Below the pieces are notes generated by a model that searched no databases, had not been told where the DNA came from, and saw nothing but the letters and a program-made list of their open reading frames with translations. The translations under genes were made by a program, and so were the position numbers. DNA of 64,000 nt, from the NCBI RefSeq assembly GCF_001676155.1, contig NZ_LZEW01000023.1, positions 124,001-188,000 of the forward strand. Direction: 5' to 3'. This stretch comes from Morganella psychrotolerans. Its GTDB lineage: Bacteria > Pseudomonadota > Gammaproteobacteria > Enterobacterales > Enterobacteriaceae. The first letter of the stretch is position 1. Each line of letters opens with the position of its first letter. Shown here in pieces: positions 8,627 to 18,316 of the stretch.

Positions 8627-10627
8627 ATGAGTCATCAGGACACAGAACAACCTAAAAAAAATATCAAGATTAATCCGCCCGTTTTTTTCACTTCCGCGCT
8701 TATTATTTTTCTGATTGTCGGCTTTGCCGCATTATTTCCCCAGGTGGCAGAAACCCATCTGAAAGCACTACAGACAAGTCTGTTTAAAAATGCGAGCTGG
8801 TTCTACATTCTGGCGGTCGCCCTTATTTTAATGAGTGTCACTTACCTGGGATTATCCCGTTTCGGGGACATTAAACTCGGTCCCGACCATGCCCGCCCGG
8901 GATACAGTTATATCTCCTGGTTTGCCATGCTTTTTTCCGCCGGTATGGGGATTGGGCTGATGTTTTTCGGCGTGGCAGAGCCGGTGATGCACTACCTTTC
9001 GCCACCGGTCGGTACACCGGAAACGGTTCAGGCAGCAAAAGAAGCTATGCGCCTGACCTTCTTCCACTGGGGACTGCACGCCTGGGCTATTTACGCCATC
9101 GTGGCACTGATTCTGGCATTCTTCAGCTACCGCCACGGTCTGCCGCTGACACTGCGCTCCGCGCTTTATCCGATAATCGGCGACCGGATTTACGGCCCGA
9201 TAGGTCATGCGGTCGATATTTTTGCGGTGGTCGGTACCGTGTTTGGTGTCGCGACTTCACTCGGCTTCGGGGTTTTACAGGTCAATGCCGGGCTGAACCA
9301 TCTTTTCGGGCTGCCTCAGACACAGACTGTACAGGTGATACTCATTGTTATCATCACCTCCCTGGCAACTCTTTCCGTGGTTTCCGGGCTGGATAAAGGC
9401 ATACGGATACTCTCCGAGCTTAATTTAGGGCTGGCGGTTCTGCTGCTGGCAATGGTCGGTATTTTAGGTCCGACTGTACTGCTGCTGAAATCTTTTGTGG
9501 AAAACACCGGAGGATATCTCTCCGAGATTGTCAGCAATACCTTTAATCTTTTCGCTTATGAACCTAAGTCAGATGGCTGGCTGGGCGGCTGGACCCTGCT
9601 CTACTGGGGCTGGTGGTTATCCTGGTCGCCGTTTGTCGGCATGTTTATTGCCCGTATCTCCCGCGGGCGCACCATCCGTGAATTTGTGACCGGCGTATTA
9701 TTTGTTCCTGCCGGTTTTACCCTGCTGTGGATGACATTCTTTGGCAATACCGCGATTGATCTGATTAAAAATCAGGGCGCGACTGAACTTGCCACTGTGG
9801 TGAAAGAAGATGTCTCACTGGCACTGTTCCAGTTTCTGGAGTATTTCCCGTTCTCTTCCGTGCTCTCTTTCTTTGCCATGCTGATGGTTATCGTTTTCTT
9901 TGTCACCTCTGCGGACTCCGGCGCAATGGTTGTTGATACCCTGGCATCCGGTGGTGATTCGCATACACCTGTGTGGCAGCGGATTTTCTGGGCAGGATTG
10001 ATGGGCGTGGTCGCGATCACACTGCTGCTGGCAGGCGGATTATCAGCGCTTCAGACGGTGACGATTGCCAGCGCCCTGCCGTTTGCCGCTATTTTGTTAG
10101 TCTCCATTTACGGGCTGATAAAAGCATTGCGGATAGACGTCCATAAACGGGACAGTCAGCAGTTAGCTACCATTGCACCGACCGCAAGCCGGACACCGAT
10201 CCCATGGCAGCGCCGTTTGCGTAATATCGGCTACTTCCCGAAACGTTCACTCGTCAAACGCTTTATCGATGAAGTGGTGTCAGAATCCATGACATCCGTT
10301 GCGGCAGAACTGGATAAACAGGGAACACCGAGCCGCATTGATAACAGCCATGATAACCGGCTGACCTTTGAGGTGGATCTGGGCGATGATATGAACTTCC
10401 TGTATGAAACCCGCCTGCGTCATTACAATCAGCCCTCTTTTGCTTTATCCGGTCTGAGTGATGAAGAAAAAGATGATGAGCACCGTTACTACCGCGCTGA
10501 AATTCATCTCAAAGAAGGCGGGCAGGATTACGATATCATGGGCTGGAACAAGGAGCAGATTATTCACGATATCCTTGACCAATACGAAAAGCACATCCAT
10601 TTCCTGCACTTAATCGGCAAGAAATAA
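8627..10627 (+). CDS. BCCT-family choline/betaine transporter (BetT-like)
   Basis: This 666-residue inner-membrane transporter has twelve predicted membrane segments between residues ~20 and 505. It carries the BCCT signature WGWWLSWSPFVGMFIARISRGRTI near residue 325, with the aromatic substrate box, and GMGIGLMFFGVAEP near residue 105. A hydrophilic C-terminal extension of ~150 residues is typical of the BetT branch and is involved in osmotic regulation there. It probably imports choline or glycine betaine by proton symport. No betA, betB or betI gene is nearby, so imported substrate may serve directly as osmolyte. An A8 run near codon 11 is in frame with this start. Confidence 0.85.
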   Translation: MSHQDTEQPKKNIKINPPVFFTSALIIFLIVGFAALFPQVAETHLKALQTSLFKNASWFYILAVALILMSVTYLGLSRFGDIKLGPDHARPGYSYISWFAMLFSAGMGIGLMFFGVAEPVMHYLSPPVGTPETVQAAKEAMRLTFFHWGLHAWAIYAIVALILAFFSYRHGLPLTLRSALYPIIGDRIYGPIGHAVDIFAVVGTVFGVATSLGFGVLQVNAGLNHLFGLPQTQTVQVILIVIITSLATLSVVSGLDKGIRILSELNLGLAVLLLAMVGILGPTVLLLKSFVENTGGYLSEIVSNTFNLFAYEPKSDGWLGGWTLLYWGWWLSWSPFVGMFIARISRGRTIREFVTGVLFVPAGFTLLWMTFFGNTAIDLIKNQGATELATVVKEDVSLALFQFLEYFPFSSVLSFFAMLMVIVFFVTSADSGAMVVDTLASGGDSHTPVWQRIFWAGLMGVVAITLLLAGGLSALQTVTIASALPFAAILLVSIYGLIKALRIDVHKRDSQQLATIAPTASRTPIPWQRRLRNIGYFPKRSLVKRFIDEVVSESMTSVAAELDKQGTPSRIDNSHDNRLTFEVDLGDDMNFLYETRLRHYNQPSFALSGLSDEEKDDEHRYYRAEIHLKEGGQDYDIMGWNKEQIIHDILDQYEKHIHFLHLIGKK

Positions 10628-10647
10628 ACAAAACTGACGGCTGTTTT

Positions 10648-10690
10648 ACCCGCGCCGCTACTCTCAGAGGGCAGCGGCGCGGGTATTTTA
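10648..10690. terminator. bidirectional terminator between the BCCT gene and hpaR
   Basis: ACCCGCGCCGCT and AGCGGCGCGGGT form a 12-bp stem with a 12-base loop, followed by ATTTTAT. On the opposite strand the stem is followed by AAAACAG, so it is better in the plus direction. It overlaps the end of hpaR. Confidence 0.75.
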
Positions 10691-11125
10691 TGGTTGCCCG
10701 TTTTCATTATTGCGCTGCGGAAGCGCAATCAGATCGTCCAGCAACGCATAAAGCTGCTCTACTTTCTCCGGCGTAAACTGTTCCTCCAGTGCCTGATAGC
10801 CGACTTCCACCTCTGCCTGCACCCGGTGATAGAGTGCAATCCCCTCTTCCGTAAGGGAAAGATAGAGTTTGCGCTGATCACTGAGCGGTTTCATCCGGTG
10901 GATAATGCCGGCCTTTTCCATCCGCGTCAGAATGCCGGTCAGGCTCGGGCGCAGAATACAACTTTTCTGTGCCAGGATATGAAAATCCAGAGACGGCGTT
11001 TTTGCCAGTATGCGGATAATCCGCCACTGCTGCTCCGTCAGCTGATGGGCTTTCAGTGTCGGGCGGAAGTAGCCGAGGACCACTTCGCGTGCCTGCAAAA
11101 GGGCGATAAGTAATGATTCATGCAT
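10688..11125 (-). CDS. hpaR: MarR-family regulator, HpaR-like
   Basis: This 145-residue cytoplasmic repressor of the MarR family has a winged helix at about residues 40-95: LTEQQWRIIRIL, then CILRPSLTGILTRMEKAGII, then DQRKLYLSLTEEG. The stretches ALLQAREVV and YFRPTLK match HpaR, the repressor of 4-hydroxyphenylacetate catabolism. The start MHESLLIALL is preferred over a longer frame because it matches the family N-terminus. None of the meta-cleavage genes hpaGEDFHI is within this window, so its target may be the aldehyde dehydrogenase and hpaC across the divergent intergenic region. Confidence 0.85.
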   Translation of the reverse strand: MHESLLIALLQAREVVLGYFRPTLKAHQLTEQQWRIIRILAKTPSLDFHILAQKSCILRPSLTGILTRMEKAGIIHRMKPLSDQRKLYLSLTEEGIALYHRVQAEVEVGYQALEEQFTPEKVEQLYALLDDLIALPQRNNENGQP

Positions 11126-11160
11126 AATGGGTAATGTCTCCGCGATGTATCCGCATAATA

Positions 11161-11228
11161 AACCCTTATTCATTCAAACTGCAGGGTCCGGGCTACGTTC
11201 AGCCTGCATCCTGAATGACGTTGGGTAT
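11161..11228. repeat. TATACCC intergenic repeat, short variant (copy 3)
   Basis: This 68-bp copy has one degraded end (AACCCTTATTCATTC) and one intact end (ATGACGTTGGGTATA). It lies between hpaR and the aldehyde dehydrogenase gene. The remaining 11229-11432 contains no gene and no motif I can support. Confidence 0.85.
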
Positions 11229-11432
11229 AAACATCGGTGTTATCAAAAAAGGCGCAATTTTACCGGGAAACTGCGCAATAGGATATCCTCTGTTAGAATA
11301 AAAAGCATACCAGTTGTAAAGACCTAAAAGGACACCCCTTTTATTAACGCTATATTAACAATAAATCAATGGTCTTCTGCTGATATCCCTGTGCCCTCAT
11401 CATCTTTTTGAGAAAATGCAACGGAGCTCCCT

Positions 11433-12905
11433 ATGTTCACCTCATCGTTAACCGATCCTTCTTTCCCCCTGCTGCGCAACGCAGGCTATATTAATGGTCA
11501 GTGGATTGACGCACAAAACAACGCCACATTTGATGTCACCAACCCTGCCACAGGCGCATTAATTACCCGTGTCAGCGACCTGGGTGCCGCTGAAACCCGC
11601 ATGGCTGTTGATGCGGCGGAAAAAGCACTACCCGGCTGGCGCAGCCTGACGGGTAAAGAGCGTGCCCATATTTTACGCAACTGGTTTGATTTAATTATTG
11701 AAAACCGGGAAGAGCTGGCGCAGATCCTGAGTCTTGAGCAGGGAAAACCCCTGACTGAATCCCGCGGTGAAATCACCTACGGAGCCAGTTTTATCGAATG
11801 GTTTGCCGAGGAAGGTAAACGTATTTACGGCGAGACAATACCTGCCACTCAGGCCGGTCAGCGGATAGTCACGATCAGGCAACCGATAGGTGTGGTCGGG
11901 GCTGTCACACCGTGGAATTTCCCCAATGCCATGATCACCCGCAAAGTGGGTCCGGCACTGGCGGCAGGCTGTACCATGGTATTGAAACCAGCGGCAGAAA
12001 CACCGCTCTCTGCCCTTGCTCTCGCCGCACTCGGTGAACAGGCAGGTATTCCGGCAGGCGTGTTCAATATTGTCACAGGACTTGATGCAGCGGCTATCGG
12101 CGGCGAACTGACCGCAAACCCGGTGGTACGTAAAATCTCATTTACCGGCTCAACGCGCGTCGGCAAACTGCTGATGGCACAGAGTGCGGATACTGTTAAA
12201 AAACTCTCTCTTGAACTGGGCGGAAATGCGCCGTTTATTGTCTTTGATGATGCAGATTTAGATGCTGCGGTTACAGGTGCGATGGCAGCAAAATTTCGCA
12301 ACAGCGGGCAAACCTGTGTCTGTGCCAACCGGCTCTATGTTCAGGATGCGGTTTATGATGCGTTTGCCGCAAAACTGACCGCTGCCGTGAAAACGTTGCA
12401 TATCGCCCCGGCGACAGATGAAAAAGCACAACAGGGACCACTGATTAACGATGCCGCTATCCGTAAAATTAGTGAACATGTCCTGGACGCCGTCAGCAAA
12501 GGAGCGATTGTGCTGACCGGCGGAAAATCCGCGCCACAGGGCGGATTATTTTTTGAACCGACCGTGCTGGCAAATGTAACCGCTGACATGATTGTTACCC
12601 GCGAAGAAACATTCGGTCCGCTGGCACCTCTTGTGCGGTTCACTGATGAAGCAGAGGTGATACAGGCGGCGAATAACAGCGAGTTTGGTCTTGCGGCATA
12701 TTTTTATTCGCGGGATATCGGGCGCGTATACCGCGTGGCAGAAGCTCTGGAGGCCGGGATGGTCGGCATCAATGAAGGCATTCTGTCCACTGAAGTTGCG
12801 CCGTTCGGGGGTATAAAACAGTCCGGTCTGGGGCGTGAAGGCTCCCGTCACGGTATTGATGATTATCTGGAGATAAAATATCTCTGCTTTGGCGGGATCA
12901 ACTGA
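11433..12905 (+). CDS. NAD(P)-dependent succinate-semialdehyde dehydrogenase (GabD-like)
   Basis: This 490-residue aldehyde dehydrogenase has PWNFPNAMITRK near residue 155 (cofactor binding) and FTGSTRVGK near residue 236. LELGGNAPFIV near residue 257 holds the catalytic Glu, and NSGQTCVCANR near residue 290 holds the nucleophile Cys. The CVC dipeptide context and EAGMVGINEG are typical of succinate-semialdehyde dehydrogenases. It converts succinic semialdehyde to succinate. That compound is the end product of both GABA and 4-hydroxyphenylacetate breakdown, and hpaR- and hpaC-like genes flank it. Substrate choice is inference. Confidence 0.85.
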   Translation: MFTSSLTDPSFPLLRNAGYINGQWIDAQNNATFDVTNPATGALITRVSDLGAAETRMAVDAAEKALPGWRSLTGKERAHILRNWFDLIIENREELAQILSLEQGKPLTESRGEITYGASFIEWFAEEGKRIYGETIPATQAGQRIVTIRQPIGVVGAVTPWNFPNAMITRKVGPALAAGCTMVLKPAAETPLSALALAALGEQAGIPAGVFNIVTGLDAAAIGGELTANPVVRKISFTGSTRVGKLLMAQSADTVKKLSLELGGNAPFIVFDDADLDAAVTGAMAAKFRNSGQTCVCANRLYVQDAVYDAFAAKLTAAVKTLHIAPATDEKAQQGPLINDAAIRKISEHVLDAVSKGAIVLTGGKSAPQGGLFFEPTVLANVTADMIVTREETFGPLAPLVRFTDEAEVIQAANNSEFGLAAYFYSRDIGRVYRVAEALEAGMVGINEGILSTEVAPFGGIKQSGLGREGSRHGIDDYLEIKYLCFGGIN

Positions 12906-13055
12906 ATCCCAAATATATAGCCAATTCGGCTGCGGGAATACGCAGCCGCATTTTCTGACTCTCCCTTGTTTTTCTTCCCGGCTATCATTAGACTGCGTAT
13001 CATTCGCAATATAGCAACAATTGTGTCACATTTTATTTGCTCTTCAGGAGTTGGC

Positions 13056-13580
13056 ATGTCTTTTGATAATTCCCGGTGTCTTCAGTTCCGCGACGCAATG
13101 GCTAATCTCTCCGCTGCCGTCAATATTGTCACCACAGACGGCGAAGCCGGACGCGCCGGTCTGACAGCAACCGCTGTCTGTTCCGTCACCGATAACCCGC
13201 CGACACTGCTGGTGTGCATCAACCGGAGCAGCGCACTCAGTGAGGTTTTTAAAACCAACGGCCGCCTCTGTGTGAATGTGCTCACTCATTCCCATCAGGC
13301 TCTCGCCTGTGATTTCGCCGGGATGACAGGGCTGAGTATGGATGCCCGCTTTTCAGGTGATAACTGGCAGCCCGGTCAGCTGGGACAGCCCTGTCTGAAT
13401 AACTCGCTTGCCAGCCTGGAAGGTGCGGTGACGCAGGTTCAGGAAATCGGCACGCATAACGTTTTTATGGTTGAGATTGAAAACATTGATGTGCGCGACC
13501 GGGGACACGGACTGATTTATTTTAAACGCGACTTCCGTGTGGTTGAAACCAGCGAAACCCTCTCTTCTGCCGTTGCCTGA
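13056..13580 (+). CDS. hpaC: flavin reductase of the HpaC type
   Basis: This 174-residue FMN/FAD reductase is the small component of two-component 4-hydroxyphenylacetate 3-monooxygenase. It uses NAD(P)H to supply reduced flavin to HpaB. FRDAMANLSAAVNIVTTDGEAGRAGLTATAVCSVTDNPPT and SLASLEGAVTQVQEIGTH closely match the family. The ATG at 13056 follows AGGAG with 5-bp spacing; an in-frame start 90 bp upstream is rejected because it encodes a tail unlike the family. No hpaB gene is seen in the window, so the partner oxygenase is elsewhere or different. Confidence 0.88.
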   Translation: MSFDNSRCLQFRDAMANLSAAVNIVTTDGEAGRAGLTATAVCSVTDNPPTLLVCINRSSALSEVFKTNGRLCVNVLTHSHQALACDFAGMTGLSMDARFSGDNWQPGQLGQPCLNNSLASLEGAVTQVQEIGTHNVFMVEIENIDVRDRGHGLIYFKRDFRVVETSETLSSAVA

Positions 13581-13985
13581 CCCTCTCTTATCAATATCCG
13601 TATTCGTTAATACTTTTTGTGTTAACGAATCGCTATTGAATAGAAAAATTACTGTTACATTCCGGTATATTTAATTTCGTTTGTTTTTCTCCCGCAGAAT
13701 AATTTACCATCAATCTGGTTAATTACCCGTCAACAAAACCATTACAATGTAATTATTGATGTCAATCTAATGAATTTTATTTCAATTGTGATATTAATTA
13801 TTGTAGTAAGTGTGATCTGCCTTTGAGATGAACAGGCTGCAATATATTAGCCTAACGCCTTTGGCAAATACCCTGACAAATACGCAAACACTCAACTTTA
13901 CACAACAGTTTATCTTTAGCGTTGCCTCCACAATGCCGGAAAAAATTTAGTGTAATGAATAATTATTAATAAGAGGCATTTAACC
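13581..13985. other. AT-rich intergenic region upstream of dtpA
   Basis: There is no gene. An inverted repeat ATTCGTTAA...TTAACGAAT at 13602-13630, with an 11-base loop and no T run after it, may end hpaC transcription. The rest is AT-rich leader for dtpA. A ribosome binding site AAGAGG lies about 8 bp before the dtpA ATG. No operator is assigned. Confidence 0.4.
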
Positions 13986-15467
13986 ATGAGTAAACCCGCG
14001 CAGGTTGGATTGTTTAACCAACCTAAGCCATTCTTCATGATTTTTATCGTGGAGCTGTGGGAACGCTTCGGCTATTACGGTGTGCAAGGCATCCTGGCCG
14101 TCTACTTTGTTCAAAAACTGGGATTCAGTCAGGAACAGGCTTTTATCACCTTCGGGGCATTTGCTGCGCTGGTATACGGCCTGATCTCTATCGGGGGCTA
14201 CGTCGGAGATCATGTCCTCGGCACCAAGCGGACCATCATTTTAGGGGCCATTGTGATGGCTGTCGGTTATTTTATGACCGGCCTCTCCATCATGAACCCG
14301 GATCTGATTTTCTATGCACTGGGGACAATCGCTGTCGGTAACGGCTTATTTAAAGCCAACCCGGCCAGCCTGCTATCAAAATGCTACGCGCCTAAAGATC
14401 CGCGTCTGGACGGAGCATTTACCCTGTTTTATATGTCGATCAACATCGGCTCCCTGATTTCCCTGTCTCTGGCACCGGTTATCGCTGACAAGTACAGCTA
14501 TACCGTTACTTATAATATCTGCGGTATTGGTCTGCTGGTCGCCCTGGTAGTCTTCCTGTTCTGCCAGAAAATGGTTCGCAATATCGGTTCTGAGCCGGAT
14601 CATAAACCAATGAAATTCGGCAGCCTGCTGGTCGTGTTAGCCGGTAGTGTGGCGACCGTTTTCCTGTGTGCATGGTTACTGCATAACGTGGTGGTAGCCA
14701 ACTATGTGCTGCTCTGCGTAACCGCGGTGGTTATCTTCTTCTTCTTCCGCGAAACCTTCAAACTGAAAGGCGTTGAGCGCAACAAGATGTATGTCGCATT
14801 TGTTCTGATGCTGGAAGCGGTTGTCTTCTACGTCCTGTATGCACAGATGCCGACCTCACTGAACTTCTTCGCTATCTATAATGTGCATCACACCATTATG
14901 GGTATTGATGTGCACCCGGTCAGCTTCCAGGCACTGAACCCGTTCTGGATCATCGTCCTGAGCCCGGTTCTGGCCTATTTCTACAGTAAAATGGGGGCAC
15001 GCGGCAAAGATATCTCTATGCCGGGTAAATTCACCATCGGTATGTTCTGCTGCTCCGCCGGCTTCCTGACCGCTGCCGCATCCGGTATGTGGTTTGCCGA
15101 TGCCACCGGTATGACGTCACCATGGTTTATCGTGCTGGTCTATTTCTTCCAGGCGGTCGGCGAGCTGATGATCAGTGCGCTGGGTCTGGCGATGATTGCG
15201 GCGTTCGTTCCGCAATATCTGATGGGCTTTATTCTCGGAATGTGGTTCCTGACTCAGGCAATGGCAACACTATTGGGTGGTTATGTTGCGACATTTACCG
15301 CAGCACCGCAGGGTGTAACGGATCCGTTGCAAACCCTGGGTGTCTATACCGATGTATTCGGTAAAATAGGGATCGCCACTTTTGTTGTTGCCCTTATAAT
15401 GTGGGCAATTGTACCGAAACTGAACAAAATCATGAAAGACGACAGCGTAACCAAAAATCTTGCCTGA
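13986..15467 (+). CDS. dtpA: proton-dependent di-/tripeptide permease (POT family)
   Basis: This 493-residue inner-membrane transporter of the PTR2/POT family has about 14 predicted membrane segments. The N-terminal helix carries [15 protein letters not shown], the ExxER proton-coupling motif at about residues 21-25. The family signature [15 protein letters not shown] follows at about residues 71-85, and [10 protein letters not shown] at about residue 148. It imports di- and tripeptides with protons. The sequence resembles E. coli DtpA/DtpB; DtpA is the more likely member from the start of the protein, but DtpB is not excluded. It is followed by ggt, whose product releases amino acids from glutathione and gamma-glutamyl peptides. 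Confidence 0.85.
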   Translation: MSKPAQVGLFNQPKPFFMIFIVELWERFGYYGVQGILAVYFVQKLGFSQEQAFITFGAFAALVYGLISIGGYVGDHVLGTKRTIILGAIVMAVGYFMTGLSIMNPDLIFYALGTIAVGNGLFKANPASLLSKCYAPKDPRLDGAFTLFYMSINIGSLISLSLAPVIADKYSYTVTYNICGIGLLVALVVFLFCQKMVRNIGSEPDHKPMKFGSLLVVLAGSVATVFLCAWLLHNVVVANYVLLCVTAVVIFFFFRETFKLKGVERNKMYVAFVLMLEAVVFYVLYAQMPTSLNFFAIYNVHHTIMGIDVHPVSFQALNPFWIIVLSPVLAYFYSKMGARGKDISMPGKFTIGMFCCSAGFLTAAASGMWFADATGMTSPWFIVLVYFFQAVGELMISALGLAMIAAFVPQYLMGFILGMWFLTQAMATLLGGYVATFTAAPQGVTDPLQTLGVYTDVFGKIGIATFVVALIMWAIVPKLNKIMKDDSVTKNLA

Positions 15468-15528
15468 TAACAGCAGGCGCTGGCGTTGCAGCGCTTGTTT
15501 TCAGCAATATTTGTGTGTTACATGCTGT

Positions 15529-15597
15529 TATACCCAACGTCATTCAGGATGCAGGCTGACCGCAGCCCAGACCCTGCAACTTGAATGAATAAGGGTA
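15529..15597. repeat. TATACCC intergenic repeat, short variant (copy 4)
   Basis: This ~69-bp copy in the reverse orientation begins TATACCCAACGTCATTC and ends TTGAATGAATAAGGGTA. It lies just ahead of the dtpA terminator. Confidence 0.88.
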
Positions 15598-15600
15598 CAG

Positions 15601-15630
15601 AACCCGGTACATGTACCGGGTTCTTTTATT
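15601..15630 (+). terminator. intrinsic terminator downstream of dtpA
   Basis: AACCCGGTACA TGTACCGGGTT is a perfect 22-bp palindrome followed by CTTTTATT. It lies 130 bp after the dtpA stop, with the repeat element in between. Confidence 0.75.
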
Positions 15631-15740
15631 ATAAACACCTGCCTCACTTCACATTTCGCCAAAAATCATTTCTCAGATAATCATTTTTTGTCTATACGTT
15701 AATTAACTAAAAATTAACAAGCGTATTATTGGAGATAATA

Positions 15741-17525
15741 ATGATAACCCCACACCAAACCCTGCGAACCCCGTTATTGCTGCTATCACTGCTGCTCCCT
15801 CTGCTTATTTCCCCGCCACTTTTTGCAGCATCCGAACCGGCTGTAGAAGCCCGTAACGGGATGGTTGTCTCTTCCCAGCACCTGGCGTCTCAGGTCGGGG
15901 CCGATATCCTGAAAGCCGGTGGTAATGCCATTGATGCTGCGGTTGCCGTCGGCTACGCACAGGCGGTGGTGAATCCCTGCTGCGGAAACATCGGCGGCGG
16001 TGGTTTTATGACGCTTCATACGGCTGACGGCAAAAATATTTTTATTAATTTCCGCGAGACAGCCCCTGCGTCGGCTTCCGCTGATATGTATCTGGATAAA
16101 GACGGCAACCTGATTAAAGGTGCCAGCTTGTACGGCTACCTCGCCGCCGGTGTGCCGGGAACCGTAAAAGGGCTCGATTATGCCCTGGAAAAATACGGCA
16201 CAATGAACCGGGAGCAGGTAATGGCACCGGCAATCAAACTGGCGCGTGACGGGTTTATCCTGACCCGCGCGGATACCGATGTGCTGGATACCACCACAGA
16301 GCGCTTTAAACAGGATGCAGAAGTCGCACGGATTTTCCTGAAACCGGACGGCAGCGCCTTTCAGCCCGGTGACAGGCTTATCCAGACCGATCTTGCCAAT
16401 ACACTGGAACAGATCGCCAAAAAAGGACCGCCCGCATTCTATGAAGGTGATATTCCGCAGCGTGTGGAAAAAGCATCACAGGCGGGTGGCGGCAAACTGA
16501 CAGCAAAGGATTTCGCCGATTACCGGATAACAGAAGTCGCGCCGGTCACCTGTACCTATCGCGGCTATGAGTTTATTTCCGCACCACCGCCAAGCTCCGG
16601 CGGAGTGACTATCTGCCAGACACTCAATATTCTGGAAGGCTATGATTTACAGGCGATGGGCTTTAACTCCGCCGACTATATTCATACGCTGGCAGAAGCA
16701 ATGCGTCACGCCTATATGGATCGTAATACCTTCCTGGGTGACCCGGCGTTTGTTGATAATCCGACTGAAAAATTACTCAGCAAAACCTATGCTGCCGAAC
16801 TGCGCAAAGAGATAGTCCCGGGCAAAGCAACACCTTCCGCGCAGGTGCAACCGGGCAGTGGTCCGCATGAAAAACCGGAAACCACGCATTATTCGGTTGT
16901 CGATAATAAAGGCAATGCGGTTTCCACGACCTATACCATTAACGGGCGCTTTGGTGCCGTGGTGATCCCACCTGGAACCGGGTTCTTCCTCAATGATGAA
17001 ATGGATGATTTCACAACAAAGATTGGTGAGAAAAATATGTACGGTCTGGTTCAGGGGGAACGCAACTCGATTGCGCCCGGCAAGCGCCCGCTGTCATCCA
17101 TGAGCCCGACTATCGTGACAAAAGACGGCAACGTCTTCCTTGTTCTCGGCTCCCCGGGTGGATCACGGATTATTTCTATCACCTTACAAACTGCCCTGAA
17201 TATTATTGACCACGGTATGTCACCACAGGAAGCGGTAAATGCACCGCGTATTCACCATCAGTGGCTGCCGGATGAGGTCTATTATGAGCAGCGCGGTGTA
17301 TCAAAAGATTCACTGAATCTGCTGGATACAATGGGCTACAAAATGGTGGAGCAGACTCCGTGGGGAGCCGCAGAGCTGATTATGGTAGGATTACCGGGTG
17401 CGGCAGGTGTCAGTGCGGATTCGTCCGGTAATGACTCAGCAGTCTCCGGCAAGGTCCGCGAAGGGTATCTCTATGGTGCCAATGATGTCCGCCGTCCGGC
17501 GGGTGAAGCGACAGGCGTTGAGTAA
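15741..17525 (+). CDS. ggt: gamma-glutamyltranspeptidase
   Basis: This 594-residue periplasmic enzyme cleaves gamma-glutamyl bonds of glutathione and related peptides. A Sec signal peptide occupies about residues 1-31 (long Leu-rich core, FAA cleavage motif). The proenzyme cleaves itself before Thr382 in PETTHYSVVD, giving large and small subunits; that Thr is the nucleophile. PLSSMSPTIV and GSPGGSRII later in the chain are the substrate-binding loops. The ATG at 15741 is chosen because GGAG lies 6 bp upstream. It probably feeds Cys-Gly to a peptide transporter such as the one encoded upstream. Confidence 0.95.
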   Translation: MITPHQTLRTPLLLLSLLLPLLISPPLFAASEPAVEARNGMVVSSQHLASQVGADILKAGGNAIDAAVAVGYAQAVVNPCCGNIGGGGFMTLHTADGKNIFINFRETAPASASADMYLDKDGNLIKGASLYGYLAAGVPGTVKGLDYALEKYGTMNREQVMAPAIKLARDGFILTRADTDVLDTTTERFKQDAEVARIFLKPDGSAFQPGDRLIQTDLANTLEQIAKKGPPAFYEGDIPQRVEKASQAGGGKLTAKDFADYRITEVAPVTCTYRGYEFISAPPPSSGGVTICQTLNILEGYDLQAMGFNSADYIHTLAEAMRHAYMDRNTFLGDPAFVDNPTEKLLSKTYAAELRKEIVPGKATPSAQVQPGSGPHEKPETTHYSVVDNKGNAVSTTYTINGRFGAVVIPPGTGFFLNDEMDDFTTKIGEKNMYGLVQGERNSIAPGKRPLSSMSPTIVTKDGNVFLVLGSPGGSRIISITLQTALNIIDHGMSPQEAVNAPRIHHQWLPDEVYYEQRGVSKDSLNLLDTMGYKMVEQTPWGAAELIMVGLPGAAGVSADSSGNDSAVSGKVREGYLYGANDVRRPAGEATGVE

Positions 17526-17551
17526 TTCCTGCTTCCAAAAGCCGTAAACAA

Positions 17552-17586
17552 TAATGCCCTGTCCGTAACGGACAGGGCATTTTTAC
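17552..17586 (+). terminator. intrinsic terminator of ggt
   Basis: TGCCCTGTCCGT AA CGGACAGGGCA is followed by TTTTTA. It also lies at the end of the convergent ter operon. Confidence 0.85.
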
Positions 17587-17608
17587 TGAAAAGACCTGAA
17601 AATCACAA

Positions 17609-18184
17609 TCAGATATTCACGCCATGCTGTGCAGCTAATGCGCCCAGACCACCGGCAAAGCCCTGACCAACGGCTTTAAATTTCCATTCCGCACCGTGGC
17701 GGTATAACTCACCGAAGACCATTGCTGTTTCTGTTGATGCATCTTCAGACAGATCAAAGCGGGCAATCTCAGCACCGTTATCATTATTACAGATACGGAT
17801 AAAGCTGTTGCTGACCATACCGAAGTTCTGCTTACGGGCTTCCGCATCATAAATAGTCACGGAGAAAACCAGTTTTTTCACTTCAGCAGGAATAGTGTTC
17901 AGGCTGATTTTAACCTGCTCATCATCACCATCGCCTTCACCGGTGCGGTTATCGCCCTGATGTTCTACCGCGCCGCACGGGCTGGTTTTGTTGTTAAAAA
18001 AGATGAAGTGACCATCGGATAATACTTTTCCGTCTTCACCTACCATGAATACAGACGCATCGAGGTCGAAATCCTGACCATCAGTTACGCGGGCATCCCA
18101 ACCTAACCCAACCATTGCCACGCTCATTGTCGGGGCTTCTTTCGTCAGCGATACGTTACCGCCTTTAGTAAGAGAAACTGCCAT
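17609..18184 (-). CDS. terE: TerD-domain protein, TerE
   Basis: This 191-residue cytoplasmic TerD-family protein has the repeated calcium-binding motifs of the family: [11 protein letters not shown] near residue 40 and [12 protein letters not shown] near residue 80. The N-terminus [18 protein letters not shown] matches TerE, and the C-terminus [16 protein letters not shown] is typical. It is the last gene of the terZABCDE series; no terF follows. A copy of the TATACCC repeat separates it from terD, so it may be expressed differently from the rest. The start at 18184 is chosen from the family N-terminus; an in-frame extension of 7 codons exists. Confidence 0.93.
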   Translation of the reverse strand: MAVSLTKGGNVSLTKEAPTMSVAMVGLGWDARVTDGQDFDLDASVFMVGEDGKVLSDGHFIFFNNKTSPCGAVEHQGDNRTGEGDGDDEQVKISLNTIPAEVKKLVFSVTIYDAEARKQNFGMVSNSFIRICNNDNGAEIARFDLSEDASTETAMVFGELYRHGAEWKFKAVGQGFAGGLGALAAQHGVNI

Positions 18185-18208
18185 ATTTTTGACTCCTGCT
18201 ACCAATTA

Positions 18209-18268
18209 TATACCCTTATTCATTCAACCTGCAGGTTCGTTGGCTGCATCCTGAATGACGTTGGGTAT
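18209..18268. repeat. TATACCC intergenic repeat, short form inside the ter operon (copy 5)
   Basis: This 60-bp copy, TATACCCTTATTCATTC to ATGACGTTGGGTAT, sits between terD and terE. It is one of the few copies lying inside a clear operon. Confidence 0.92.
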
Positions 18269-18316
18269 CAGAAAGGCCGGATACCAGCCCGCTGAAAGAA
18301 AATGAAAAAACAATTA

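Noticed and set aside
8641-8662. Homopolymer error in the BCCT gene (A8 near codon 11)
   Set aside because: The gene reads through in one frame from a start with a plausible ribosome binding site, so there is no sign of a break, though the first few residues would change if the run is miscalled.
12966-13055. Thirty-residue N-terminal extension of the HpaC-like protein
   Set aside because: It has no ribosome binding site and does not resemble the family, while AGGAG stands before the ATG at 13056.
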